This document shows, piece by piece, positions 51,645-63,239 of a DNA stretch of 64,000 bases. The notes under the pieces were generated by a model, which was given only the letters and a program-made list of their open reading frames with translations, did not search any database and was not told the origin of the DNA. The position numbers and the translations under genes were made by a program. The stretch's first letter is position 1, and every line of letters starts with the position of its first letter. Origin of the DNA: Pegoplata infirma (Eukaryota > Arthropoda > Insecta > Diptera > Anthomyiidae); assembly GCA_963921195.1 (NCBI GenBank), contig OY992540.1:135334694-135398693 (forward strand), given 5' to 3'.

Positions 51645-51744
51645 AAAATTTTTTATTGATAATAATTAGGTCTATTTTGGTTAACTTTGTCTTGAATAGA
51701 TTGCTAACTAGTATCTTTCACACGAAATAAGCAGCGAGCCACCG
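51645..51744 (-). repeat. Single end of the Tc1-like palindromic family
   Basis: TTGATAATAATTAGGTCTAT, AACTTTGTCTTGAATAGATT and CACACGAAATAAGCAGCG end at ACCG|TA. This matches the termini of the element at 25676-26612. Only one end is present. Confidence 0.7.
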
Positions 51745-52856
51745 TAAATCATTTGAAACTGTTATTTTTAATTTTTATTTGAAAAAATATTTTTGAACAG
51801 TTAAATTTGACTTTTTTCAATAAATCTCATAACAGTTATGGTATCTGAATTAAAAGTTTTAATTTATATTTAAATTTGTGAAATATTTCCAGTTTTCTTA
51901 TCTATAACAAAATTGGAAAAATATGCATTTTCGCAAAAATCTGCAATAATATGCAAAAACCAATATTTTTCTCTTAGAAAAATGTCTTTGCCAAAACAGC
52001 AAATTGTATTAATATTAAAAAAAAAAATAAACAGAACATAAAAAATTGTTTCATTGGGAATTATTTGTTGTGTGTATAAATATATATTTTAACTGTTCCT
52101 ACTTAATTGGGAGTACACTGTATTAAAAGTATACATATATACATACATACACGTTAACATTTTACCACTCCCTTCTGCATACCATAAAGTTTTTTTTTTT
52201 TTTTTTTTTTGTTTAACCAACAACGACCAAATATTTTCCACTGACTCTTTAGCACTTTCAGTGTTTATAAGCATTCTCAAGCGAAAGCATTCCCAAGCAA
52301 AATACAGTTCCAGACACTAAAAATTTTGTAAGGATTTTTCTATTTTTTTTTTTTGTATATGGTGGAAAAAATTTATTAAAGTTTTTGAAAAAAAAAAAAA
52401 AAAACAAATAATAAAAATTAGTGGACTGTGTACGCAACTGAATAACGGTTATTAAGGATTATAATTTAGGAAAAAAAAAGTGAATGAATGAATGAATTTC
52501 AAAAACTCATAAAATTCGTTTGTATATACGCGAGTGTATTATATAACTTAAATTTTGAGTTTCTTATCACAAAGTCCCAAAAAAAAAAAAAAAAAAAAAC
52601 CAAACCAAACCACCCTACATCAACTTCATTCACACTATCCAAGGGAATTTTGTGTGATATAATTTTTTGTGTATGTTTTTTTTTTTTTTAATTTGTGTGG
52701 AATGAATTACATCCGTCCATCCTTTTTTTTTTTTTTTTTTTTTTGATAAAGGATGATGAGATAAATGACTTAAAAGAAATAATAACTTAAAAAGATTAAA
52801 AATTATTTAAGGTCGATTTCACAATGTTTTAAAAAAAAAAAAAATCTGAAAATAGG

Positions 52857-52892
<36 letters not shown>

Positions 52893-53075
52893 TGTACTAC
52901 GTTGTTACCGAAAATATTATACCCCACTTATACTTAAAAAAAAAACGGGAGTGATATAAAAAAAAAATAAACAAAATATACTCCAAAAAAAAACTTCGTG
53001 TTTACTTTTCAAAGTGGAAAATTTTAATTTTTATATACACAAAAATAAAAATTGTTTTTGTTTTGCCGGAGTTTA

Positions 53076-53117
<42 letters not shown>

Positions 53118-53645
53118 ATTTTGCGCGCCATATGGTGATAAACTTTTTTTTTTTATCAACAATATTTTTTGTGTTATCTTTTACAATTTTATTAAATTAC
53201 CAGGACTACATCCAACCAAAAACAAAAAAGGTGTTGTTATCTCTATCTGTATTCAGTAAATTATTATATCTGAAGGTTAAATTTGCAATAAAATCCAACT
53301 TCATATTACTAAAAAAAATGTTAGTGGGAGAATTTCTTTTTTAAATATTCTTTGTGTTATGCGCTAAAGAAAACAAGAAAAATTTATAAATTATAAATTA
53401 GTATGAGAGCTTAACTTGATATAGTGCTTTAACTTGTCATGTCAGTTGAATTAATTATTCACAAAGAAAGTGAATATGGAAAACTGTATACTGTGGTCCA
53501 CAAACAGAACTTTTAAAGAATTCATTCATGAATTTTAATTAAAACTTTTTTAATATTTTTAATGCTTTCACTAAACTTTTATATATAGGAAGAATAAAAA
53601 ATGACAATTAAATTATGTAACATCTATTTTTATGTATTTTTTTAT
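51745..53645. other. Apparently unique DNA with many long homopolymers
   Basis: No repeat match. Homopolymers include T21 (52190-52210), A17 (52388-52404), A21 (52579-52599), T22 (52723-52744), A34 (52857-52890) and T37 (53080-53116). ORFs here (52488-52691, 53063-53344) read through these runs and are not genes. Could be host intronic or UTR sequence; run lengths may be inexact. Confidence 0.45.
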
Positions 53646-53647
53646 AC

Positions 53648-54275
53648 CCTCCACTTACAAGGGAAGTCTCTCTAGTGTGACCCGTGGATCTTTATGGAAT
53701 TGGTTTTATTTTGTAGAGCAGAAAAATAAAAAGGACACGTATTTTTTTTTAGCGGCCCAAATTCATATTTAGGGGGTAAAAAAGAGGGGGGAAGACAAGG
53801 CCATTTTTAAGTTTTTTTCATTTATCTCCAATATTATGCAAGGAAACCTAGTCATGTTACATACCAAATGAAAGGTCTTTGAAAAACCTATCTATGTGTG
53901 ATAAGAACGTGTCCAAAGATGCACAACTTTTCGTCATATTGAGTAAAATACCAAAATTTTAGGACAATTTTGTTAATAAGTCGAAAAATATTAACTTTAT
54001 TGGCCCGTTGTTTGCACCACGAGATAAGTACTTTTAATACCTTTAATCTGATACCATACATGCCTATATTAATTTTGTTTAAATAGGCGTAAATCGTAAA
54101 AAACTGAAAAAGGTCCATTTCCCCCCATACAAATCGACCCCCCCTAAAAATGAGTTTGGGCCGCTAAAAAAAAAAATACGTGTAGAATTAATTTTCATTC
54201 TTAACGACATATCCAAATTTCATGAAGATCGGAGGGTAGCACCAGGGAGACTTCCTTTGTTAGTGATAGAGGCAG
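53648..54275. mobile_element. TIR element with GGGAAGTCTC / GCGGCCCAAA arms
   Basis: The left arm (AAGGGAAGTCTCTCTAGTG, ACACGTATTTTTTTTTAGCG, GCGGCCCAAATTCATATTTA) mirrors the right arm (TGAGTTTGGGCCGCTAAAAA, AAATACGTGTAGAATTAATT, CAGGGAGACTTCCTTTG). About 620 bp. The 76-codon minus ORF in the centre has no recognisable domain. Related right-end sequence occurs at 16566-16676. Confidence 0.65.
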
Positions 54276-54539
54276 TGGTGTATACAGGGGCCCCCGGCCC
54301 CCCCGAAATTATTTCACAAGTTTCAGTATTCGGAATTATATATTATGTACAATGTAAAAAAAAACTTCTTAAAAAAAATTAAAAACATTTCAGAAAATTT
54401 TTCGAATCCGAAAGTTTTTCTGCCAGAAAATGTCTCAAAATCTGAAAATTCGTCTCAAAGAATTTGAAACTATTCAACTTAAAATTCTAATAGAAAATTG
54501 TCTCAGAAACTAAAGCTTTATGTATACAAAAAAGGGATC

Positions 54540-55235
54540 TAATTGTAAGTAATCTGAGACAAATGTCCCAGAATCTGAGAATTTTTCTATACGAAAAATG
54601 TCTCAGAATCTGAGAATTTTTTTAATAGGAAAAATGATTTAGAAACTTGAATTTTTTATAGAAAAAATGTCTCAGAATCTAGAATTTTTCTATAGAAAAA
54701 ATGTCTCAGAATCTGAGAATTTTTCTATATGAAAAATGTCTCAGAATCTAAAAATGTTTCAATAGGAGAAATGTCTCAGAATCTTAGAATTTTTCTTTAG
54801 GAAAAATGTCTCAGACTATGAGACTTTTTTAATAGGAAAAATTTCTGGGAATCTGATACTTTTTCTTTGGAACCTGATGTTTTTCGTTAGAAAAAATGTA
54901 TCAGAATCTGATGATTTTTATAGGAATAGGAATGTATTAGAATCTATGACTTTTTCTAAAGGAAAAATTATTTTTTCGATAGGAAAAATGAATCAGAATC
55001 TGAAAATTGTTCTATAGGAAATATGTCTCAGAATTTAAGTCTTTTTCTATTTGGAAAATATCTTAGAATCTGAAACTTTTTTATAGGTATAATGTATCAA
55101 AATCTAATACTCTTTCTATAGAATAAATGTCTCAGAGTCTGAGACTTTTTCTTTTAGAAAAAATGTTTCAGAACCTCATACTTTTTCTTTAGAAAAAATT
55201 TCCCAGAATCTGTTACTTTTTCTTTAGGAAAAATG
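54540..55235. repeat. 35-bp-type minisatellite, inverted relative to 31 kb
   Basis: About 17 diverged units of ATGTCTCAGAATCTGAGA, TTTTTCTATAGGAAAA at 34-40-bp spacing. Same family as 30760-31240, 40840-41060 and 58540-58770. Confidence 0.7.
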
Positions 55236-57060
55236 CTTTATCTATGGTGGTTAAACTACTGTTTTTATGGCAAAAAACTTGTAAATTTACAAAAAAAAAA
55301 TGGTAAATTTACTATTTGTATTGTAAATATACCATTTTTTCTTATTTTTTGCCGCAAAAACAGTATTTTAACCAACAAATTTGTAAATTTACAGTATTGT
55401 TTTTGTATTTCCTACTTCAGTTTTGTAAAATTACAACTTTTTTCTGTAAGTATACAATTTTGTTTTTTAAATTTTCATATTTGTTTTGTAAATTTACAAA
55501 AAATTTGGTATATTTACATATTTGTTTTGTAAATTTAAAGGTTTTTCCATTGGCGCATCGTACTTTTCCTTTTTCGGCAGCTGGAGTAGCACTTCAACAA
55601 CCTGAAATGATTTTTTTTTTCACTTGAACACATTTAAGAAACTTTTTAATGTATAACACTGCACTTTTTTATTTTTTTTTCGACATTTGGTTTTTCTTAA
55701 GTATGAGAATTGCGAAGGAGGCTACACAAGAAATTTCTTATATTTTCAGGAAAAATTAGTCAAATAATAACAATTTTTTTTTTGAATTTTTAATTATTTT
55801 CACAAGTATTTTAAAAAAATTGGAAAATTTTTTGTTGGATATTGTAGATTAGATGTTTAAGTACCTGTTAAAATAAGAAAAACTTAATTTTTCATAATTG
55901 GCAGCTTTTTATTGATTTTAGGTGCCAAGTTAAAAAAAAATTCCAAAAAATATGGTAAAATTACCAAAAAAAATGGTAAAAATACAAAAAAATAAACTAG
56001 AACAATTATATAGTAGAAACACATAGAAATTGTCTTATTTAACTTAAGGAAAATTACCAAAAAATGGTGTAAAAATTCATTTTTTTGCCAAAGCTTACAA
56101 TTAGTTGAAAAATTTTTGTGTCCGGAACTTAAAAAATTTCAAAAAATTTTTTTCATGAAATTTTTTATTTATAAAAAATTATTTTTAACTAAAATTTTTA
56201 CTTCAAAACGCAAAAAAAAAACTTAGAAAATTTTTGCGTGTCTTTTTGTTGAATAATAATTATTTTTTGTAAAACAACATTAATTCTAGTAATAAAATAA
56301 GTTTTGTAAAATTATTTTGGAATTTTGTATTTTTCAATACATACATTTCAAACTGAAAACCTTGTAAACGATCTTAAAAAAAAACAAATTTTTGTAATAA
56401 CACATTTTTTTTTTTGGTAGAAAGACTAAATAACATCAAGTAAAATTTTGTTGTACAATAACAGTTGTCTTGTGTAAAAAAACTAAACACCTTGTAATAT
56501 TTTTTTACTTTGTAAAATAATTCACTTTTTTGTAAATTTACCTAAAAAATTTGTAAAATAAATTTACCAACATATAATAGTAAAATTACAAAGCAAACTG
56601 TAGTTTTCGTTTTATTAAATGTACAACAATTTTTGTAAAAAGACAAAAATATTAGTAAAATAGAATTACAAGACCTTTTACTTGTAATTTTACAAACTTT
56701 TTTTTTTGAGTGTACCTCCTATTTTACAAGAGTTCCTAGTAAAAATTATAATTTGATTGGTAAAAAGCTTGTAAAATTTTTTTACCAATAAAATTTAAAA
56801 TTTAAAACTTTTTTGACGCGATAAAAATTATAAGAACTTCTCGTGACTCTACTAGTTTTTTTTTGCTATCTTCTATTTTAGGAGAATTTCTAGTAAAGGT
56901 TACGAGCTTTTTTTGTAATTTTACAAATTTTTACCAATAAAATTGTAAATTTACAAACTTTTCGATGCGATAATACTTACAAGGATTTTTCGTGACTTAA
57001 CTAGATTTTTTTTGTAAAATTACCTTGGAAATTTGCACATTTACGAAAAAAATTGTAAAA
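55236..57060. repeat. GTAAATTTACAA repeat region
   Basis: Contains a hairpin of about 110 bp (ACTGTTTTTATGGCAAAAAA near 55258 and TTTTTTGCCGCAAAAACAGT near 55344). It also holds many TTGTAAATTTACAA and GGTAAATTTAC motifs and, at 56715-57060, copies of the blocks seen at 30400-30650. The overlapping ORFs at 55233 and 55316 are translations of TTTGTAAATTTAC repeats, not genes. Confidence 0.5.
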
Positions 57061-57407
57061 TTACAAAGAAAAATTTAAATTTCGATCGAAAATTTTTTGT
57101 TAAATAACAATGAAAACTGTCAAATATTGGTTAAATGGGATTACGGGACTTTTTTCATAAGTTTTGTACAAAGACACATGATTTGACTGCATCATTTTTG
57201 CGCATTAATCGGCGCTACAAAGAGTGCTTCAATCATAACATCTTTAACACATTTTGAATGATGATAAAAAGGCCATAAAAAAACAGCAAATGCTTATTTC
57301 TTATAAATTTCCAATTGTATTCAAGAAATTTTTTGAATGCTTTTCAGAAAAATCCATTTGTTTTTCAAAAGTTTCCATTTAGATTAAAAAATTTTATAAC
57401 TGCTATT
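57061..57407. other. AT-rich spacer
   Basis: Contains CACATGATTTGACTGCATCA and CGCATTAATCGGCGCT near 57176-57220, which recur in altered form at 58140-58240. No gene. Confidence 0.3.
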
Positions 57408-57973
57408 ACACTCAAAATATTATGTTAGTAAAATCAACTGAAAATGTCAGTTAAAATAACTACTTTGTAAGTTGTTTTGGGGTCAACTACTTTTTCAGTT
57501 AAATCAACTAACAATGTTAGTTATTTTAACTGACAAAAAACAACTGACTTATGTAGTAAAAACTACTTACATTTGTAGTCAAAACAACCAAAATGTAGTA
57601 AAAATAAAATAATCAATAAATATTTTTTTTTTTAATTTTTCAGAAAAAAATTTGAAGACCAAATTTTTTCAAAGTTTTTTTTTAAAAAAAAAAAGGTTGT
57701 GAAAAATAAAAAAAAAACGAAAATTTATTTTTATTTTTTGGAAAAAAACTTTAAAAATTTTTCAGAGATACAAAAAAAATAAAATTAACTACTTTAAATA
57801 ACGTTACTACATCGCAGTACTTTTTTGTTAGTAATTAAAAAAAACTACTTAAAATAACTAACAGAAATAGTTGTTTGATATTTTTCATACAAAAACAACT
57901 GACTTTGTAGTTGAAAACAACTAACTACTGTAAAATATACAGTATATAGTAACTTACATAATTTTCTGAGTGT
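57408..57973 (-). mobile_element. MITE family 'ACACTCAGAAAATTATGTAAG', copy 2
   Basis: Inverted copy of 29719-30287, with the same terminal motifs ACACTCAAAATATTATGTTA and ACATAATTTTCTGAGTGT and the same internal order (GACATTTTCAGTTGA complement, AACAACTGACTT, CTACTGTAAAATATACA). Length 566 against 569 bp. Confidence 0.75.
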
Positions 57974-58117
57974 AAGAAAATTTTATTTTAATTTAAAAAA
58001 AAATCCATGTATATTTTAGAAATTTCCAATTGTATTTCAAAAATAGTCAATTGTATTTCAGATTTTCCAATGGTATTTCAGAAATAGTCAAATGTATACA
58101 TTCACCTTTATTCTGCT

Positions 58118-58270
58118 TAAATCAGCTCTAAAAAGATACATGAATTCACTGCATCTTTATAGCGCTTTAATCAGCGCTCTAAAGACACGTGATTTCGGTG
58201 CATCTTAAGAGCGCTTTTTCGGTGTATCCAACTAGCGCTCTAAAGTGTGACATCGCCTTAGAGAATCATG
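58118..58270. repeat. AGCGCT / GCATCTT short tandem repeat
   Basis: Three to four units of TGCATCTTNNNAGCGCTTTA followed by AGCGCTCTAAAGACAC. AGCGCT is a palindrome. Function unknown, non-coding. Confidence 0.45.
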
Positions 58271-58539
58271 CATGAATTCAGCAGGTTTGGATGCGCTCCT
58301 TAACTCGTGTTTCCTTTCCAAAAGCTGCTGCCAGTTCAGCAAAAATTTTGCTGGGTATCTATGAAAATTTTACTATTTCTATGTGAACCAGCTTTGGAAT
58401 TCTAGACTTTTTCTTTATCAAAATAATCTTTATGAATCTGAATACTGTTTCTCTAAAAAAAAAATGTGTTATATTTGCAAATTTTTCCAATAATAAAATT
58501 TTTAGAATCTGCAACATTTTCGTGTATAAAAAGTGTCTC

Positions 58540-58770
58540 AAAATCTGGGACAAATTTTTTACAATCTGAATTTTTCTATGCGAAAAATGTCTCGGAATCT
58601 GAGACCTTTTTATAAGAAAAATTACTTGGAATTTTAGACTTTTTCTATATGTTGGAAATGAGACTTTTTTTGTAGGAAGATTGTGTCATAATCAGAGACT
58701 TTATCAATAAGAAAGAACTGTCATAGAATCTGAGACTCTCTCTAAAGGAAAAATGTGTCAGGATCTGACA
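58540..58770. repeat. 35-bp-type minisatellite, short array
   Basis: Diverged units of ATGTCTCGGAATCTGAGACC, TTTTTATAAGAAAAATT and AATCTGAGACTCTCTCTAAA. Same family as 54540-55235. Confidence 0.6.
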
Positions 58771-58907
58771 CTTTTCGGTCCATCCATTCAAAAGTGGGCG
58801 TAGAAATGGAAAATTGTTCTTTCCGAAAAACCTTAGATGGACTATGACGAGCATTAAAAACAAAATTAGAGAAATTAATCCAGCCATTCCATAATTTAAA
58901 ATATATA

Positions 58908-59640
58908 TGAGGCATTTCACACCAAATGTCCCGCTACAGAAAAACATGTGTCCCGTAAATTTCTGAATAGGTTGTTTGGATAGCCCTATATGGAACTAAG
59001 AAGATTGAGTGTTTGGTTTTTCAAATTTTCAAAAACTGGGCTTAGGAAGCGTGGTAAAATATTGGAAAAATGGTCAAATTTGTGGCGAGTTGCCTTGATT
59101 AAATATTTGCAATTAATAATACTCATTCGCAACGTTAAAACAAGAAAATAAAAGCAAATTAACAAATTGTCATGAAATTTAAAATTCAAACGCGTGTTTC
59201 TCGAAAAAAACGAAAAACGAGTGTCTGATTTTTTTTGTGTGGATGGACAAACTTCTTAACTTAAAAAAAATAAAAAATTTAAAAAAGTGGCCGGATTTTT
59301 GATAAGTTTACTCTTTTTAAAAAATGGCAAATCAACAGGTTCTGAAAATATACCAAAAAAAAATTTTAGTAGATAGCTCATACAAAACTATACAAGAATG
59401 TAAATTTTTGCGATTGTGGTGCATTCCGTTTTAATTTGATTAATATTTAAACAAGGCAACTGGACACAATTTAACCATTTTTCCAATATTTGAACACGCC
59501 TCCTAAGTCCAGTTTTTGAAAAATTGAAAAAGCAAAAACGCAATTTTCCTAGTTCCATATAGGGCTATTCATGCAACCTATTCAGAAATTCGCAGGACAC
59601 ATATATTTCTGTAGCGGGACATTTGGTGTGGAATTTTACA
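58908..59640. mobile_element. Foldback element 4 (TGAGGCATTTCACACC end)
   Basis: The left end TGAGGCATTTCACACCAAAT and right end, reverse-complemented TGTAAAATTCCACACCAAAT, continue through GTCCCGCTACAG. The arms mirror to about 59150/59430 (TATGGAACTAAG near 58989, TAGTTCCATATAGGGCTAT at 59557). TATA flanks the left end (58904-58907) but the right flank has diverged. The termini resemble those of foldbacks 1 and 2. Non-coding. Confidence 0.6.
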
Positions 59641-60057
59641 AGACTTTAACTAATAAAATTGTAAATTTACAACTTTTTTGACGTGATAAAACTTACAAGA
59701 ATTCTCGGGGCTTTACTAGATTTTTTGCTAAATCCCATTTTACGAAAATTCCAAGTAAATATTACGAGCTTTTCTGTAACTTTACAAGTTTTTTACCAAT
59801 AAAATTGTAAATTTACAACATTTTTGCACAATAAAACTTACAAGAAATTCTCGCGAATTTACTAGATTTTTTTTTTTTTGTAAAGTTACCTTAAAAATTT
59901 GTAAAATTACAAAAAAAATGTAAAATTACAAAAAAAAAAAAATGTAAATTTCAATCAAAAATTTTTAGTTAAAAAACCAGAAAAACTGTTTCGTATTGGT
60001 AAAATGGGATAATGAGACATTTTCTAGTAATTTGAAAAGGTTTTTTTTTTTTTGTGT
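59641..60057. repeat. GTAAATTTACAA repeat region
   Basis: Two direct blocks of ATAAAATTGTAAATTTACAA, TTGACGTGATAAAACTTACA and TTACTAGATTTTTT at about 59650 and 59790, as at 56800-57060. No gene. Confidence 0.5.
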
Positions 60058-60436
60058 GTGTATTAGAGTGTCCCTTATTTTGGAAATATTGGAAATGTTG
60101 AGACGGTACCCGCTCATTTTTTTCCTTTTGACTTAAAAATAACTGAGGAAAAATATTTTTTTTTTGAATATATATCAGTAAAAGCAACATAACAACTAAA
60201 ACCGTTGCTTGTCAAAACTAACCCCAACGGCTCTAAATTGTTTTTTTAGAGCTGAAAGCCTTATCCCACCAAAATCAAATTTTTTGTCGTGAATAAGCTA
60301 ACCAAGTAATATAATAATTAATAACAAAAAAACTAAAAATCAAAAAAAAATTTTTTGGTTTGTATGGAAAAATAATTTTTAAGGCCCCGTCGCGTAGGGA
60401 AGGCGTGGTCGTAGGGGCGTTAAATTTTTCCTGAGT

Positions 60437-60790
60437 TATTATACCCTCCACTCTGGTGATAGAGGGTATATATAAGTTTGTCATTCCGTATGTAACACAT
60501 TGAAATATTGATTTAGGACCCCATAAAGTATATGTATTCATGATCCTTGATCGATTTAAAGTCGATCTAATGATGTCCGTCTGTCTGTCTGTCTGTCTGT
60601 CCGTCAGTCTGTCTGTTGAAATCACGTTTTTGGCAATAATCCGGAACCGATTTAAACGCTTGGGGTACCAAAAGTTGCGGAATTTATCCAGGAAGAAACT
60701 GATGTATTTTTTTTTGAAATCGGTTAAGTATTTTAAAAGTTATGAGTGAATTTCTGAAAAATCTCTTAGATGTTTTCAACATAACCCTAA
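60437..60790 (+). mobile_element. mini-me-like element, copy 5, 5' part
   Basis: TTATACCCTCCACTCTGG, GTCATTCCGTATGTAACACA, GTCCGTCTGTCTGTCTGTCT (60576-60595), then GTTGAAATCACGTTTTTGGC. The tail (GTGGAGGGTATTTAAAGATT, hairpin TTCGGCACAGCCGAA) lies at 63109-63143, so the copy was probably split by the intervening repeats. Confidence 0.65.
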
Positions 60791-61186
60791 ATTAACTCGT
60801 ATTTTGTGTAGATACGGAATACGGAAATGAAAAAAAAACGGAGAAAAAGAAAAAAAAAATTTACAAAAAAACTTTAAAATATGTAAAACAAAATCTAAAT
60901 TTAATTAAAAAAAAGTTCGTTAAGTAATAATAAAAAAATTAATTGTTATTTTTATGTACATAGCATGTGTGTGTGCCCATTTTTTGCTTCGTCATATTAA
61001 CGGGGTTGCCAGACTTTTTTTTGGCTTTGTCGCCAAATCGGATGAAAAATATCGCCAAAATTCATTTTTGTTCAGATTTCTTAAAAAAAAAAATTATTTC
61101 AATTAAAAAAATAAATTTTGTTAAATAATAAAAGAGAGAAATAAACTTCATGACAAAAATCTACCAAATCCGGAAAATCTAAATAT

Positions 61187-62160
61187 ATAAAAGAGTAATG
61201 TGACTGACTGACATACTCATTCATCATCGCCCAGCCCAAACCGCTGAAGTTAGAGACTTGAAATTTGGACTGTAGGTTGCCCTCCGGAATAAAGATCCAC
61301 TAAGGCTGGATTTTTGCCAATGTTGATTCTAAGGGGGTAAAAAGGGTAAAAACCTGTACTTTTGGTACTTTTTATATCTCCCGATATAATGGTCATAGAG
61401 ACTTGAAATTTGGACTGTATGTTACCCTCCCGCAATATAGATCCACTATGGCTGGAGTTTTGCCAATGGTAAGGGGGTAAAAAGGGTAAAAAACTGTACT
61501 TTTCGTACTTTTTAAATCTCCGGATCATAGAGACTTGAAATTTGGACTGTATGTTCACCTCCCGGAATATATATCCATTAAGGCTGGATTTTTGCCAGTG
61601 TGGATTCTAAGGGGGTCAAAAGGGTAAAAAATGTACTTTTGGTGCTTTTTATATCTCCTGAAGTAATAGTCATAGAAACTTGAAATTTGGACAATATGTT
61701 CACATCCTAGAATATATGTAGATCCAGTACGGCTGGATTATTGCCAATGTTGATTCTAAGAGGGTAAAAAGGGAAAAAATCTGTACTTTTAGTACCTTTT
61801 ATATTTCCTTTAAAAAAATTGTCACATAGACTTGAAATTGGGACTGTATGTTCACCTCCCGTAATATAGATCACCTAAGGCTGGGTTTTTGCCAATGATG
61901 TTTCTAATAGGGTAAAAAGGGTAAAAATATGTACTTTTGTTACATTTTAGATTTCCTAAAATAATGGTACTAGAAAATTGAAATTTTGCAATGTCGGTTC
62001 ACCTTCCGGAAAAAAGATTCACTAAGGCTCGGGTTTTGCCAATGTTTATTCGACGGGGGTAAAATGGGTAAAAAAAGTACTTTTGGTACTTTTTTTTATT
62101 TACTGAAATAATGGTTATTCAAACTTGAAATTTAGAATGTAGGATCCTTAGTGAAATAAA
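61187..62160 (+). repeat. ~147-bp repeat family, second locus
   Basis: Starts TCTAAATATATAAAAGAGTA, ATGTGACTGACTGAC and CATCATCGCCCAGCCCAAAC. About six units follow (61265, 61413, 61545, 61686, 61837, 61985) with GACTTGAAATTTGGACTGTA, GGGGGTAAAAAGGGTAAAAA. It matches 48431-49105 and 50510-50660. The TCT...TATATAAAA head is compatible with a Helitron-like 5' end. Confidence 0.7.
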
Positions 62161-62204
62161 ACATTCTGGAACAAGTACTTTCTGAAAATTCTGTACCGTT
62201 TTCA

Positions 62205-63027
62205 AAAAGTACCTTTTATAAAAGGTTCCTTTATAAAAAGTACCTTTTATAAAGAGTACCTTTTATAAAAAGTACCTTTTATAAAAAGTATCTTTTATAA
62301 AAAGTACCTTTTATAAAAAGTACCTTTTATAAAAAGTACCTTTTATAAAAAGTACCTTTTATAAAAAGTACCTTTTATAAAAAGTACCTTTTATAAAAAG
62401 TACCTTTTATAAAAAGTACCTTTTATAAAAAGTACCTTTTATAAAAAGTACCTTTTATAAAAAGTACCTTTTATAAAAAGTACCTTTTATAAAAAGTACC
62501 TTTTATAAAAAGTACCTTTTATAAAAAGTACCTTTTATAAAAAGTACCTTTTATAAAAAGTACCTTTTATAAAAAGTACCTTTTATAAAAAGTACCTTTT
62601 ATAAAAAGTACCATTTATAAAAAGTACCTTTTATAAAAAGTACCTTTTATAAAAAGTACCTTTTATAAAAAGTACCTTTAATAAAAATTATCTTTTATAG
62701 AAAGTACCTTTTATTAAAAGTACCTTTTATGAAAAGTACCTTTTATAAAAATTACCTTTTATAAAAAGTACCATTTATAAAAGTACCTTTTATAATAAGT
62801 ACCATTTATAAAAAGTACCCTTTATAAAAAGTACCTTTTATAAAAAGTACCTTTTATAAAAAGTACCTTTTATAAAAAGTACTTTTTATAAAAAGTACCT
62901 TTTATAAAAAGTACCTTTTATAAAAAGTACCTTTTATAAAAGGTACTTTTTATAAAAAGTCCCTCTCATAAAAAGTACCTTTTATAAAAAGTACCTTTCA
63001 TTAAAAGTACCTTTTATTAAAAGTACC
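62205..63027 (+). repeat. 16-bp minisatellite GTACCTTTTATAAAAA, ~51 units
   Basis: A very regular array with a 16-bp period, the central units identical and both ends more diverged. Each unit contains GTAC and TTTTATAAAA, both palindromes, so the array is nearly its own reverse complement. It ends in AGTACCGAAAGTACACTTTT, as the shorter array at 50667-50812 does. Confidence 0.92.
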
Positions 63028-63107
63028 GAAAGTACACTTTTTGGTACTTTTTTATTTCCTGAGTTATAAATAAAACAAACTTTTTTGTTTTTAAAAATCA
63101 TTACATT

Positions 63108-63162
63108 GGTGGAGGGTATTTAAAGATTCGGCACAGCCGAATATAGCTTTCTTACTTGTTTT
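63108..63162 (+). mobile_element. mini-me-like element 3' tail
   Basis: GTGGAGGGTATTTAAAGATT, the hairpin TTCGGCACAGCCGAA and the ATATAGCTTTCTTACTTG tail. It is probably the separated 3' end of copy 5. Confidence 0.6.
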
Positions 63163-63239
63163 TAAGTCAAATGGAAAAAATGAGCGGGTACCGTCTCAAC
63201 ATTTCCAACATTTCCAAAATAAGGGACACTCTAGTGTAT

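Larger units (their letters stand above)
60064..63233. mobile_element. TIR element (TAGAGTGTCCC ends) carrying nested repeats
   Basis: The left end TAGAGTGTCCCTTATTTTGG and right end (its reverse complement, ending 63233) match over about 80-90 bp, including GACGGTACCCGCTCATTTTT. GTGTAT flanks both sides (60058-60063, 63234-63239); alternatively the target is TA. The interior consists of a split mini-me copy, the ~147-bp repeat family and the 16-mer array. There is no transposase. Confidence 0.65.

Noticed and set aside
53063..53344. 93-codon ORF with a poly-Phe run
   Set aside because: Poly-Phe comes from a T37 homopolymer; no supporting features.
55233..55627. Two overlapping + ORFs rich in Phe/Cys/Tyr
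   Set aside because: Translations of repeated TTTGTAAATTTAC motifs in two frames.
61250..61558. 102-codon minus ORF with repeated NIQSKFQVSM blocks
   Set aside because: The internal repeat simply mirrors the ~147-bp DNA tandem units.
62205..63027. CRISPR-like regular repeats
   Set aside because: Head-to-tail 16-mers without unique spacers in a eukaryotic context; a minisatellite.
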